DNA of 64,000 nt from JAYEJB01 sp034716415 (GTDB lineage: Bacteria > Patescibacteriota > Patescibacteriia > SG8-24). The translations under genes were made by a program, and so were the position numbers. Position 1 is the stretch's first letter. The number at the start of each line of letters is the position of its first letter. The DNA is taken from assembly GCA_034716415.1 (NCBI GenBank), contig JAYEJB010000043.1, forward strand, positions 1 through 64,000, given 5' to 3'. Under the pieces are notes generated by a model. That model saw nothing but the letters and a program-made list of their open reading frames with translations. It was not told the origin of the DNA and ran no database searches. Below, piece by piece: positions 15,484-22,542 of the stretch.

Positions 15484-15570
15484 AAGCTACCGGGAAGGCT
15501 TAAAGTCGTCCCAAAATCGTACTTTGAATTTGATTTCCGCAGGCGGTGTCCTGCAAGGAAGGAGAAGACG

Positions 15571-15789
15571 ATGTTGAAGGCTATTGTAGCCTGGATCTTC
15601 ACTTGGATCTTTCAGAAGCTCATCATGAAGTACATCTGGGGCTTCGCTCTGAAGGTCATCAAGAAGATCGTCGACTGGATCTTCAAGCCCAAGCCGAAGA
15701 AGAACGGACGAGGTATCGTCTGGCGGCTCATCGATCTCGTCGTGCGGCTCGCCAAGTGGATTCGGGACATCTTCAGGCGCCGGCGCTAG
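15571..15789 (+). CDS. Small, strongly cationic Trp-rich amphipathic protein
   Basis: 72 residues containing 11 Lys, 8 Arg, 3 Asp and no Glu (net about +16), with six Trp. Two hydrophobic/cationic helices (about 1-38 and 49-72) are separated by a KPKPKKNGRG linker, and the protein ends in four Arg. GGAAGGAG lies 8 bases before ATG. There is no leader peptide or double-Gly site. Composition recalls leaderless Trp/Lys-rich bacteriocins, but a structural membrane peptide or nucleoid-associated role is equally open. It is followed at 26 bases by another small membrane protein. Confidence 0.72.
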   Translation: MLKAIVAWIFTWIFQKLIMKYIWGFALKVIKKIVDWIFKPKPKKNGRGIVWRLIDLVVRLAKWIRDIFRRRR

Positions 15790-15815
15790 CGGCCCACCGA
15801 GGGAGGAGATAAGAG

Positions 15816-16070
15816 ATGGATTCTGTCATTCAATTCGTCGTTTCCCACTGGTGGGGCATTCTGATCGTCGCCGTTTCGCTCTTCTGGTCGGTGCCGACGA
15901 TGTTCGTCGGCGGGAAACTGCACCTCAAGAAGTGGGGTGAGTATCGCATGGGGAAGCGCAAAGGCGGCTTCATCAAGCGATTCGCCGACTACGGCTTCGG
16001 GTGGATCCTCGGTCTGATATGGCCGCTGACGATCGCACTCGTCATCCGCAAGTCGAAAAAAGACGCATAG
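15816..16070 (+). CDS. Small two-TM membrane protein
   Basis: 84 residues. Hydrophobic segments at about 12-32 (GILIVAVSLFWSVPTMFVGG) and 62-78 (WILGLIWPLTIALVI) flank a basic loop (KKWGEYRMGKRKGGFIKR). GAGGAGATAAGAG gives a good ribosome site. It is co-transcribed with the cationic protein and ends at the terminator 16088-16112. If the upstream peptide is membrane-active, this could be its partner or immunity protein; that is inference from position and size only. Confidence 0.72.
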   Translation: MDSVIQFVVSHWWGILIVAVSLFWSVPTMFVGGKLHLKKWGEYRMGKRKGGFIKRFADYGFGWILGLIWPLTIALVIRKSKKDA

Positions 16071-16087
16071 GTATCGGCCAAAGACAC

Positions 16088-16112
16088 AGGGCGCAACGCG
16101 CCCTCTTTTTTA
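16088..16112 (+). terminator. Intrinsic terminator
   Basis: AGGGCGC and GCGCCCT form a 7-bp stem around AAC, followed by CTTTTTT. Confidence 0.88.
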
Positions 16113-16175
16113 TCGAAGCTCGCCGAGAATCACCCGAAGCTTTACGCGAAGGGTGATAGCGACTGGAGAAGCGAG

Positions 16176-16463
16176 ATGGAGATATACACCAGGATCGCCG
16201 CGGGAATCGGCGGGTTACTGCTCGTTGGACTGATGTGTTACGGGATCATCAGGACAGCCACCAACTATGCCGTGTCCCATGACGATCCTCAAAAGTGGAA
16301 ACGATTCGCGGGATCATGGTCCGGCGCGTTTGCCATGGTGGGTTCGTTCCTACTGGTGGCGCTGGTTCCCGCGTTCGGCATCTTCATTGTGGCGGTACTG
16401 CCACTCGTAGAGGATGCCATGGCGGCGTTCGCTAAGGATTCAGCTGGTGAAGTGTCGGAATAA
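16176..16463 (+). CDS. Small two-TM membrane protein
   Basis: 95 residues. Segments at about 7-25 (AAGIGGLLLVGLMCYGII) and 50-78 (GAFAMVGSFLLVALVPAFGIFIVAVLPLV) are separated by a hydrophilic loop (SHDDPQKWKRFAG). The tail is acidic. GGAGAAGCGAG precedes ATG 16176. It has its own terminator and lies just upstream of lexA. No family recognised. Confidence 0.7.
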   Translation: MEIYTRIAAGIGGLLLVGLMCYGIIRTATNYAVSHDDPQKWKRFAGSWSGAFAMVGSFLLVALVPAFGIFIVAVLPLVEDAMAAFAKDSAGEVSE

Positions 16464-16486
16464 AGAGTGTTTATGCGCTCTTTTTT
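16462..16486 (+). terminator. Intrinsic terminator
   Basis: AGAGTG and CGCTCT (one T-G pair) around TTTATG, followed by six T, directly at the stop codon of the preceding gene. Confidence 0.78.
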
Positions 16487-16505
16487 GTTTATCCATAGGG
16501 GGTAC

Positions 16506-16534
16506 TTGCCGTTCGGTTTTTGTTCGGGTATACT
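16506..16534 (+). promoter_or_regulatory. lexA promoter
   Basis: TTGCCG at 16506-16511 and TATACT at 16529-16534 with a 17-bp spacer. I searched by eye for a known SOS-box palindrome overlapping it and found none convincing. Confidence 0.65.
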
Positions 16535-16567
16535 TTGGATAGTGAAAGACGAGCTGTGGATAAACAT

Positions 16568-17191
16568 ATGACGCCAACAGATAAATTAACCAAGAAACAG
16601 ACGCAGGTACTCGAGTTCGTGACTGAGTATATCCGCGATAATGGCTACGCGCCGTCGTACCGGGAAATCGGGGAAGCGCTCGGTGTATCATCGACTGCGA
16701 CCGTGCACGAGCATATCAAGAATCTGGAGCAGAAAGGGTATCTGTCAGGGGAGGGGAGCTCGGCGCGCGGTCTGGAGGTGGACGAGGCGATCATGCGCGC
16801 AGCTGAGGGATTTTCCTTGCCGCTCATGGGGCTGATAACCGCGGGCGAACCCATTGAGGCTGTCGAGGAGGGGGAGGAGGTCGAAGTGCCGTCTTCGCTC
16901 GTCGGGAAGCCGGGGGAGACGTATGTGTTGCGGGTGAAAGGGGAGTCGATGATTGAAGACGGGATTCTTTCTGGAGATTATGTGATTGTTGAGCGGAATC
17001 CGTCACCTAGGAATGGAGAGATAGTTGTGGCTTTGCTGGAGAACACGTACGCAACGTTGAAACGGTTGTATAAGGAGAAGGGAAAGATTCGGTTACAGCC
17101 AGCCAACAGCACCATGAAGCCGATATACGTGAAGTCTGTGGATGTTCAGGGAGTCGTGCGAGGGGTGATTCGAAATTACAGATCAGTTTAA
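16568..17191 (+). CDS. lexA: LexA repressor (SOS regulator, S24 autoprotease)
   Basis: 207 residues from ATG 16568 (MTPTDKLTKKQ); an upstream in-frame ATG overlaps the promoter and is unlikely. The winged-helix DNA-binding domain is typical: GYAPSYREIGEALGVSSTATVHEHI at about 27-51. Cleavage would occur at the Ala-Gly of LITAGEP (about 89-95). The catalytic Ser lies in KGESMIEDGI (about 130) and the Lys in YATLKRLY (about 167). RecA-stimulated self-cleavage should derepress DNA-repair genes. It is monocistronic, followed by a hairpin-rich non-coding region. Confidence 0.95.
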   Translation: MTPTDKLTKKQTQVLEFVTEYIRDNGYAPSYREIGEALGVSSTATVHEHIKNLEQKGYLSGEGSSARGLEVDEAIMRAAEGFSLPLMGLITAGEPIEAVEEGEEVEVPSSLVGKPGETYVLRVKGESMIEDGILSGDYVIVERNPSPRNGEIVVALLENTYATLKRLYKEKGKIRLQPANSTMKPIYVKSVDVQGVVRGVIRNYRSV

Positions 17192-17225
17192 TCAATAAAT
17201 TGTACTTTGGAATCGAAAGGTCGCT

Positions 17226-17478
17226 TCGACCCGTCTGATGAGGTGAGATGTGTCTGGCCGGATCGAGTCACTAAGTGATTTACGCCAAGGCGTAAATCGA
17301 ACCTGTGATTCGTAAGGCCGGATACGCTCGCTCATCAGACAGGTCGAAAACAAAAGCATCGTACCTGTGGGAGACTGGCACGATGCTTGCGTAGTCCCGT
17401 TTGACGGGACTACTGAACCACGCACTGTGGCACCAACAATATAACATGGTGCCATAATTAAGCCAAGAAATTATGGCA
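17226..17478. ncRNA. Hairpin array / candidate structured RNA downstream of lexA
   Basis: Consecutive near-perfect inverted repeats: CGACCCGTCTGATGAG (17228) with CTCATCAGACAGGTCG (17331), enclosing GATTTACGCC-AA-GGCGTAAATC (17278-17299); AAGCATCGT/ACGATGCTT (17354-17388); GTAGTCCCGT/ACGGGACTAC (17391-17413); TGGCACCA/TGGTGCCA (17428-17454), overlapping GCCATAATT/AATTATGGC (17451-17477), so the last two compete. No convincing gene in either strand. A strong terminator lies at 17715-17750. I do not recognise tmRNA, RNase P, SRP or 6S signatures. Confidence 0.5.
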
Positions 17479-17714
17479 AGAAGAAGAATACGCGCTGCCT
17501 GGCGGCAGTTCGTCGGCGCACTTTCTGATGTGGTAATGGCCCGCTGAATGATGAGGGCCGCCAGGTCACCGCCGATGATAGAGATCTCATCCCGGCAGCA
17601 ACTTTATTGTGATCAATGTCCGTGGAACACTATGAGAGAACGCGGCAACGCATTCGTCCCCGCGTTCATGGCGCAGAGTTGCATCGGGATACAAGCTACA
17701 TAGACGGCGATAAT
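17479..17714. other. Non-coding stretch, no gene seen
   Basis: Contains smaller inverted words (CTGCC-TGG-CGGCAG near 17496) but no supported reading frame. It may be the 3' part of the transcript that carries the hairpin array, because the terminator at 17715 has no gene of its own. Confidence 0.4.
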
Positions 17715-17750
17715 AAAAGATTTCCGCGTCTCCCTCGCGGAAATCTTTTT
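17715..17750 (+). terminator. Strong intrinsic terminator without an assigned gene
   Basis: AAAAGATTTCCGCG and CGCGGAAATCTTTT pair over 14 bp around TCTCCCT and end in T5. The nearest upstream plus-strand gene is lexA, more than 500 bases away. Confidence 0.85.
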
Positions 17751-17754
17751 ATCA

Positions 17755-17998
17755 TTGTCATTGCGAGCGGACGCGTCTGCCTATCGGTAGGAAGCAATTC
17801 CGTCGGTTTAAGCCTGATTCACGGGATTGCTTCGTCGCTTCGCTCCTTCCCGCCACATATCTCTAATTCAGAGAAGGCGGGACCCCGCCATGGGCGGGGC
17901 GCAATGACAAAAGGGGTGAAGAGGCGGAGAAAGACGACGAAGCAATTCCGTCGGAATCGCTTCGTTCCCAGGCTCGCGAGCCGGAGCCCTCATAATGA
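17755..17998. repeat. Family A repeat cluster
   Basis: GTCATTGCGAGCGGACGCG at 17757, GGGATTGCTTCGTCGCTTCG at 17822, the CTCTAATTCAGAGA linker, GGGGCGCAATGACAAAAGG, then a degenerate copy up to 17998. It separates the hairpin region from the end of clpB. Confidence 0.85.
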
Positions 17999-18004
17999 TA
18001 TTGA

Positions 18005-20623
18005 TTACGAAATCGTCAGCTCGTTTTTCCGTACATCCACGATCACCTTCCCACCATCCGGGAACTTGCCCTCGACTATCATCATGGCGATGGGGTCGAG
18101 CACTTCACGCTGGATGACGCGCTTCAGCGGCCGGGCGCCGAATGCGGGATCAAAACCCTTTTTGGCAAGCAGCTTCTTGGCCGTGTCAGTCACGTCAATC
18201 TCGATGTGCTGTTCAGCGAGGCGTTTGGCCACACGCGCGAGTTGTAGGTCGGCAATCTGCACTATCTGTTCCTCTGTGAGCGCTCCGAACACGATGACAT
18301 CATCGAGCCGGTTCAGGAACTCCGGCTTCATGTGTTCCTTCAGGAGATCCAGGATCTTACCGCTGATACTGTCGCCCTCATCCTCTCCGTCACCGAAACC
18401 GATAGTACTCAGGCGTTTGTCCGATTCCAGGATCATGTCTGAACCGATGTTCGAGGTCATGATGATGACCGTGTTCTTAAAGTTGACCTTGCGGCCCTTA
18501 CTGTCAGTGACGTGCCCTTCGTCCAATATCTGCAGGAAGGTGTTCCAGACGTCCGGGTGCGCTTTTTCGATTTCGTCCAACAGGACGACCGAGTACGGAC
18601 GGCGCCTGACGAGCTCTGTCAGCTGTCCGCCCTCCTCATGGCCAATATACCCCGGAGGTGAGCCAAGCATGCGCGATACAGTATGTTTTTCACCATATTC
18701 AGACATGTCGAGCCGCACCAGCGCGGTCTCGTCGTCGAACATGAATTCTGCGAGAGCTCGAGCCAGCTCGGTTTTACCGACACCGGTCGGACCGAGGAAC
18801 AGGAACGAACCGATCGGGCGATTTTCCTCAGATACACCGGCTCGTGAACGTCGAATCGCGTTTGAGACGGCCTTAATGGCTTCATTCTGGCCGACAACAC
18901 GTCTCTTGAGCTCATCTTCCAGTCTTGCCACTCTTGCGGCCTCCTCCTGGAGCATCTTGCTGACCGGGATACCGGTCCAGCGGGCGATGACGCCGGCGAC
19001 ATCCTCTTCCGTAACCTCCTCCTTAAGGAAGCGGCTGTCTTTCTGGAGAGAACGTAGGCGGTCCTCGGAATTCCGCAACGCCTCCTCGAGCTCTGGAATG
19101 AGCCGATGGCGGATTTCGGCGGCCCGATCGACATTGCCGTCCCTGACCGCGATCTCCTCTTCCTGCTTGAGTTCGTCCATCTCTTTCTTTTTCGCGCGGA
19201 TCTCCACGATGACTTCCTTCTCGTTCTTCCATTTCAGGTCAAGTGAATCGCGTTTTTCTTTCAGTTCGGCCAGCTCCTTTTCGATATCACCGCGTCGAGC
19301 GACCGAATCCCTATCTTGTTCCTTTTCGAGCGCCTTCTTTTCTATTTCAAGGCGTAACACATCGCGTTTCAGCCGATCGAGTTCTTGTGGCTCGCTGTCG
19401 ATCTCCATGCGGAGTGCGGAGCCGGCCTCATCAATGGTATCCACCGCCTTATCCGGCAGGAAACGATCCTGGATGTATCGCGAAGAGAGGTTTGTCGCGG
19501 CGACAATCGCCGGGTCAGTGATGCGGACCCCGTGATGCAATTCATAGCGGTTCTTGATGCCGCGCAGGATCGATATCGCATCATCGACCGAGGGCTCAAC
19601 GACCAAGACCGGCTGGAACCGGCGCTCGAAGGCCGCGTCTTTTTCGATGTGCTTTTGGTATTCCTTGATGGTCGTCGCGCCGACAGCACGAAGTTCACCG
19701 CGCGCCAACGCAGGCTTCAACATGTTCGATGCGTCTAACGGGGAACCGTCCGCTGTTCCTGCCCCGACAAGTGTGTGCAGTTCATCGATGAATAGAATGA
19801 TCTTACCGTCGGACGACTCGACTTCCTTGATTACAGCCTTAAAACGATCCTCGAATTCACCGCGGAACTTACTGCCGGCGACAAGCGAGCCGAGATCAAG
19901 CGACACGATTTCCTTGTCCTTCAGCAATTCCGGCACGTCGCCTTGCACGATACGTTGCGCCAGACCCTCGACGATGGCGGTCTTTCCCGTTCCCGCCTCG
20001 CCGATCAGCACCGGATTGTTCTTGGTACGACGCATCAGCACTTGCATGACACGGCGGATCTCGTCATCGCGACCGATAATCGGATCGAGCTTCTCCTGGC
20101 GCGCCAATTCGGTCAGGTTCCTGGAATATTTATCAAGAGCTTGGTACTTCTGCTCCGGTTCGGGCGAATCGACTTTCTGCGAACCGCGGATATCCACCAA
20201 CACTTTCATGACCTTGTCATGTTCGACGCCGTACTTATGTAACAGCGCCTGCGCCTCCGAGCTTACCGCCAGAATACCCAGCAGAAGGTGCTCGGTAGAG
20301 ATGTAGTCATCACCGAATTCTTTGGTCTCGTTGTCGGCCTGACGCAAAGCCTTCAGCGTCGCTGGATTCAGCGCCAACTGGGCGGTCTCCCGTTCCATCT
20401 GCGATTTCGGTAACGCGGCCACGGCTTTTTGCACTTCCACCAGCAGGGAGGGGGAATCGACCTCCAGTTTGTCGCAGACCGATCTTACGACACCACCCTC
20501 TTGATCCAGGAGAGCCTCTAAAATATGCAAAGGATTCAGCTCCGGATTGCCGTTCTCGAACGCCGATATCTGCGCTGATTCGAGCGCTTCCCGGGATTTG
20601 GTGGTGAAATTTTTTGGGATCAT
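18005..20623 (-). CDS. clpB: ClpB disaggregase
   Basis: 872 residues from ATG 20623 (MIPKNFTTKSREALESAQ); the longer frame to GTG 20677 runs into the CIRCE operator and is rejected. Order: Clp-N double repeat (1-145), AAA1 with GEAGTGKTAIVEG and FIDELHTLVGAG, coiled-coil middle domain with the long charged helix (ALEKEQDRDSVARRGDIEKE onward), and AAA2 with GPTGVGKTELARALA, LLDEIEKAHPDV and the C-terminal GARPLKRVIQREV. It resolves aggregates with DnaK. The perfect CIRCE at 20671-20697 makes HrcA control very likely. Monocistronic. Confidence 0.96.
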   Translation of the reverse strand: MIPKNFTTKSREALESAQISAFENGNPELNPLHILEALLDQEGGVVRSVCDKLEVDSPSLLVEVQKAVAALPKSQMERETAQLALNPATLKALRQADNETKEFGDDYISTEHLLLGILAVSSEAQALLHKYGVEHDKVMKVLVDIRGSQKVDSPEPEQKYQALDKYSRNLTELARQEKLDPIIGRDDEIRRVMQVLMRRTKNNPVLIGEAGTGKTAIVEGLAQRIVQGDVPELLKDKEIVSLDLGSLVAGSKFRGEFEDRFKAVIKEVESSDGKIILFIDELHTLVGAGTADGSPLDASNMLKPALARGELRAVGATTIKEYQKHIEKDAAFERRFQPVLVVEPSVDDAISILRGIKNRYELHHGVRITDPAIVAATNLSSRYIQDRFLPDKAVDTIDEAGSALRMEIDSEPQELDRLKRDVLRLEIEKKALEKEQDRDSVARRGDIEKELAELKEKRDSLDLKWKNEKEVIVEIRAKKKEMDELKQEEEIAVRDGNVDRAAEIRHRLIPELEEALRNSEDRLRSLQKDSRFLKEEVTEEDVAGVIARWTGIPVSKMLQEEAARVARLEDELKRRVVGQNEAIKAVSNAIRRSRAGVSEENRPIGSFLFLGPTGVGKTELARALAEFMFDDETALVRLDMSEYGEKHTVSRMLGSPPGYIGHEEGGQLTELVRRRPYSVVLLDEIEKAHPDVWNTFLQILDEGHVTDSKGRKVNFKNTVIIMTSNIGSDMILESDKRLSTIGFGDGEDEGDSISGKILDLLKEHMKPEFLNRLDDVIVFGALTEEQIVQIADLQLARVAKRLAEQHIEIDVTDTAKKLLAKKGFDPAFGARPLKRVIQREVLDPIAMMIVEGKFPDGGKVIVDVRKNELTIS

Positions 20624-20670
20624 AATTTTGGGATTTGAGGGTCTGAAAATCGGAGTGTTCAAGGTTATAC

Positions 20671-20697
20671 TTAGCACTCTCGATAGACGAGTGCTAA
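20671..20697. promoter_or_regulatory. CIRCE operator (HrcA binding site)
   Basis: TTAGCACTC-N9-GAGTGCTAA, an exact match to the CIRCE consensus. It covers the predicted transcription start of clpB, so HrcA would repress by blocking initiation. No hrcA gene is in this window. Confidence 0.95.
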
Positions 20698-20701
20698 TAA
20701 T

Positions 20702-20729
20702 ATTGTACTCACTCTAATTACTGTGTCAA
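20702..20729 (-). promoter_or_regulatory. clpB promoter
   Basis: On the minus strand TTGACA (20724-20729) and TACAAT (20702-20707) are separated by 16 bp, with CIRCE immediately downstream. Confidence 0.8.
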
Positions 20730-20797
20730 TGGGGCCTGGCCCCGTTTTAGGCTGAGGGGGGGACACTTCTCAAGTATGAAAAAACGGGATTATCTCT

Positions 20798-20821
20798 AAA
20801 AAAGAGACCGCCGAAGCGGTC
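20798..20821 (-). terminator. Intrinsic terminator of 20834-21625
   Basis: GACCGC and GCGGTC around TTCG, a stable tetraloop hairpin, followed on the minus strand by TCTTTTTT. Confidence 0.85.
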
Positions 20822-20833
20822 GAAGTGGGGAAG

Positions 20834-21625
20834 TCAGCGCAGGCTGTTCTGATTGAACAGCCCGAACCCACGCGAGAGATAGATGATCGTCTGAAATTCG
20901 TCCAGCTCATCATTTTTATCGCGCAAGCCGCCCTCAGCGTCGATGCTGATTCTGTGCCGGAGCTTGGAAAAGGATCCCAGGCGAACGCACATATCACTAG
21001 GGCGAATACCACCCGCCAGACCGACATGCGTCCACGGACAGGCCTCCCTGATCGCCGCAATGCACTCGTGCGCGAATACCGAATCGAAGCCTTTGCCGAG
21101 ACCTCCGCTCGAATCGATCAGCGTGTCCGTGGCGATTTCCGGGTCGTATGAATCGCGCAATCGTTCAGCGATCACTTTCGGATCACCGTCCGCAGCGGCG
21201 ATGACATGCCGGTTGAGCTGGATGACGTAGTGGAAACGTTTACCGCACATCGCGCGCGCCCGTTCCAACTCTTCATTCAGCGGCCAGGTCATGTTGAGCT
21301 GGAAACCGTGCAGGAGAGGAGTGCAGAGGTCGTGCACCGTCGCCAGTTCATCCGCCAGCCCTTCGCGCGTCTTGCTGTTGAAATGCGCCAGGTTGACCAC
21401 CCGCGCGTCGTCCACGAATACGTCGTTCAGACGCTCGAGCGGGGGGTAGCGCTTTGGAAATTTGGCCGGCAGACCCTTCAACGTCTTATGGCTCACCAGC
21501 AAGCCCGCCATAAGCAGATATCCGGTCGGATCTTCCACGAAACGGAGGAGTCGACCGATTTGCTCGTGCGACGTAAAGCCGGTTACGCCGATGTAAGGAC
21601 CTGCATGCAGTCTACTTTCATCCAT
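20834..21625 (-). CDS. TIM-barrel-like protein, unknown function
   Basis: 263 residues, soluble. The frame opens PYIGVTGFTSHEQIGRLLRF and has repeated strand-helix units. The C-terminal THVGLAGGIRPSD and ISIDAEGGLRD resemble the phosphate-binding beta-alpha loops of (beta/alpha)8 barrels such as phosphoribosylanthranilate isomerase. LNMTWPLNEELERARAM and FHYVIQLNRHV fit inner strands. No catalytic residues can be assigned and trp genes are absent. Ribosome site GAAAGGAT lies before ATG 21625. Monocistronic with its own terminator, divergent from clpB. Confidence 0.65.
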   Translation of the reverse strand: MDESRLHAGPYIGVTGFTSHEQIGRLLRFVEDPTGYLLMAGLLVSHKTLKGLPAKFPKRYPPLERLNDVFVDDARVVNLAHFNSKTREGLADELATVHDLCTPLLHGFQLNMTWPLNEELERARAMCGKRFHYVIQLNRHVIAAADGDPKVIAERLRDSYDPEIATDTLIDSSGGLGKGFDSVFAHECIAAIREACPWTHVGLAGGIRPSDMCVRLGSFSKLRHRISIDAEGGLRDKNDELDEFQTIIYLSRGFGLFNQNSLR

Positions 21626-21706
21626 TATTTATCCTTTCAGTGATGGCAGGAGTATGCTCGATGAGCAGTATAAGTCAATCCCGTTTCATGCTAAAATAAG
21701 AATGAT

Positions 21707-22498
21707 ATGTATGGATTCAAGCGGATAAAGATATTGGGAATACCGGTCGATGCGGTGACCCAAGATAAGGCGGTCGAAGTAGTTGCTGACTTTTTGCACG
21801 ATAAAGCCGGGCAGAAGGTCTTCACACCTAACCCGGAGATGCTAGTCATGGCGCGGGACAGACCATTATTCAGGGAAGCCTTACAGTCATCAGACCTGTC
21901 CATCCCGGATGGAGCCGGGCTCCTTTGGGCCGCGCGCCTGCTCGGGAAGGATTTGCCGACGCGCGTCACCGGCACGGACATGGTTTCGCGTGTCTGTGGC
22001 CTGGCCGCGGAGGACGGATACGGCATTTTTATGTTGGGTGGGCGACCGGGCGTCGCCGAAAAGGCGGCAGACAGACTAAGAGCCGAGTTTCCGGGATTGC
22101 GCATCGTCGGCGCGATGAGCGGTGGCCAGGTGAAGTATGACGAAGAGGGAGCACCGATCATGGATTACGGTACCGAACGCGCACTGAATCTCGCTGTGCC
22201 GGATATCCTGTTCGTGGCTTTCGGACATGGCAAGCAGGAGGAGTGGATCCACACGCATCTTCAAAAGTTTCCCTCGGTTCGGGTGGCACTCGGCGTCGGG
22301 GGTGCGTTCGATTTCATCTCCGGCGAGTCTAAGCGGGCGCCGGATTTTATGCAGCGGATCGACCTGGAATGGCTCTGGCGGCTCGTCTTGCAGCCTTGGC
22401 GTATTGGGCGTATTCTGACAGCCACGGTCGTTTTTCCGCTTTTGGTGTTAGGAGAACGGCTGGGAATCGTAAAAACCGAGCTAAAAAGCCTATCGTGA
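21707..22498 (+). CDS. WecG/TagA/CpsF family glycosyltransferase (GT26)
   Basis: 263 residues. The family pattern is clear: KILGIPVDAVTQDKAVE, VFTPNPEMLVMAR (about 38-50; TPNPE replacing the usual TxNxE), IPDGAGLLWAARLLG (about 67-81), FMLGGRPGVAEKAADRL, and GVGGAFDFISGESKRAP near 200. The C-terminal basic/hydrophobic tail (LQPWRIGRIL...LLVLGERLGIV) is the membrane-association region. Such enzymes add the second sugar to undecaprenyl-linked intermediates of glycan or teichoic-acid-like polymers. An extended -10 (TGCTAAAAT) lies 10 bases before ATG, so the transcript may be nearly leaderless. Confidence 0.92.
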   Translation: MYGFKRIKILGIPVDAVTQDKAVEVVADFLHDKAGQKVFTPNPEMLVMARDRPLFREALQSSDLSIPDGAGLLWAARLLGKDLPTRVTGTDMVSRVCGLAAEDGYGIFMLGGRPGVAEKAADRLRAEFPGLRIVGAMSGGQVKYDEEGAPIMDYGTERALNLAVPDILFVAFGHGKQEEWIHTHLQKFPSVRVALGVGGAFDFISGESKRAPDFMQRIDLEWLWRLVLQPWRIGRILTATVVFPLLVLGERLGIVKTELKSLS

Positions 22499-22540
22499 TG
22501 ATGCTTTTAAGCTGTTGAGCTTTTAAACTTTTAAACTCTG
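22499..22540. repeat. Family B low-complexity repeat
   Basis: TGCTTTTAAGCTGTTGAGCT followed by TTTAAACTTTTAAACTC, the same word family as 5095-5178. It lies just before the GATATGG start of gltX. Confidence 0.75.
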
Positions 22541-22542
22541 AT

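Noticed and set aside
17192..17455. An 87-residue minus-strand ORF in the hairpin region
   Set aside because: Its whole length is made of inverted repeats, with no ribosome site or similarity; better explained as structured non-coding DNA.
17226..17750. tmRNA, RNase P RNA, SRP RNA or 6S RNA
   Set aside because: None of their conserved core sequences could be found; only the hairpins are evident.
17616..19535. A 639-residue plus-strand ORF
   Set aside because: It is antisense to clpB across most of its length, is Ser/Arg-rich in the manner of antisense frames, and begins in non-coding and repeat DNA.
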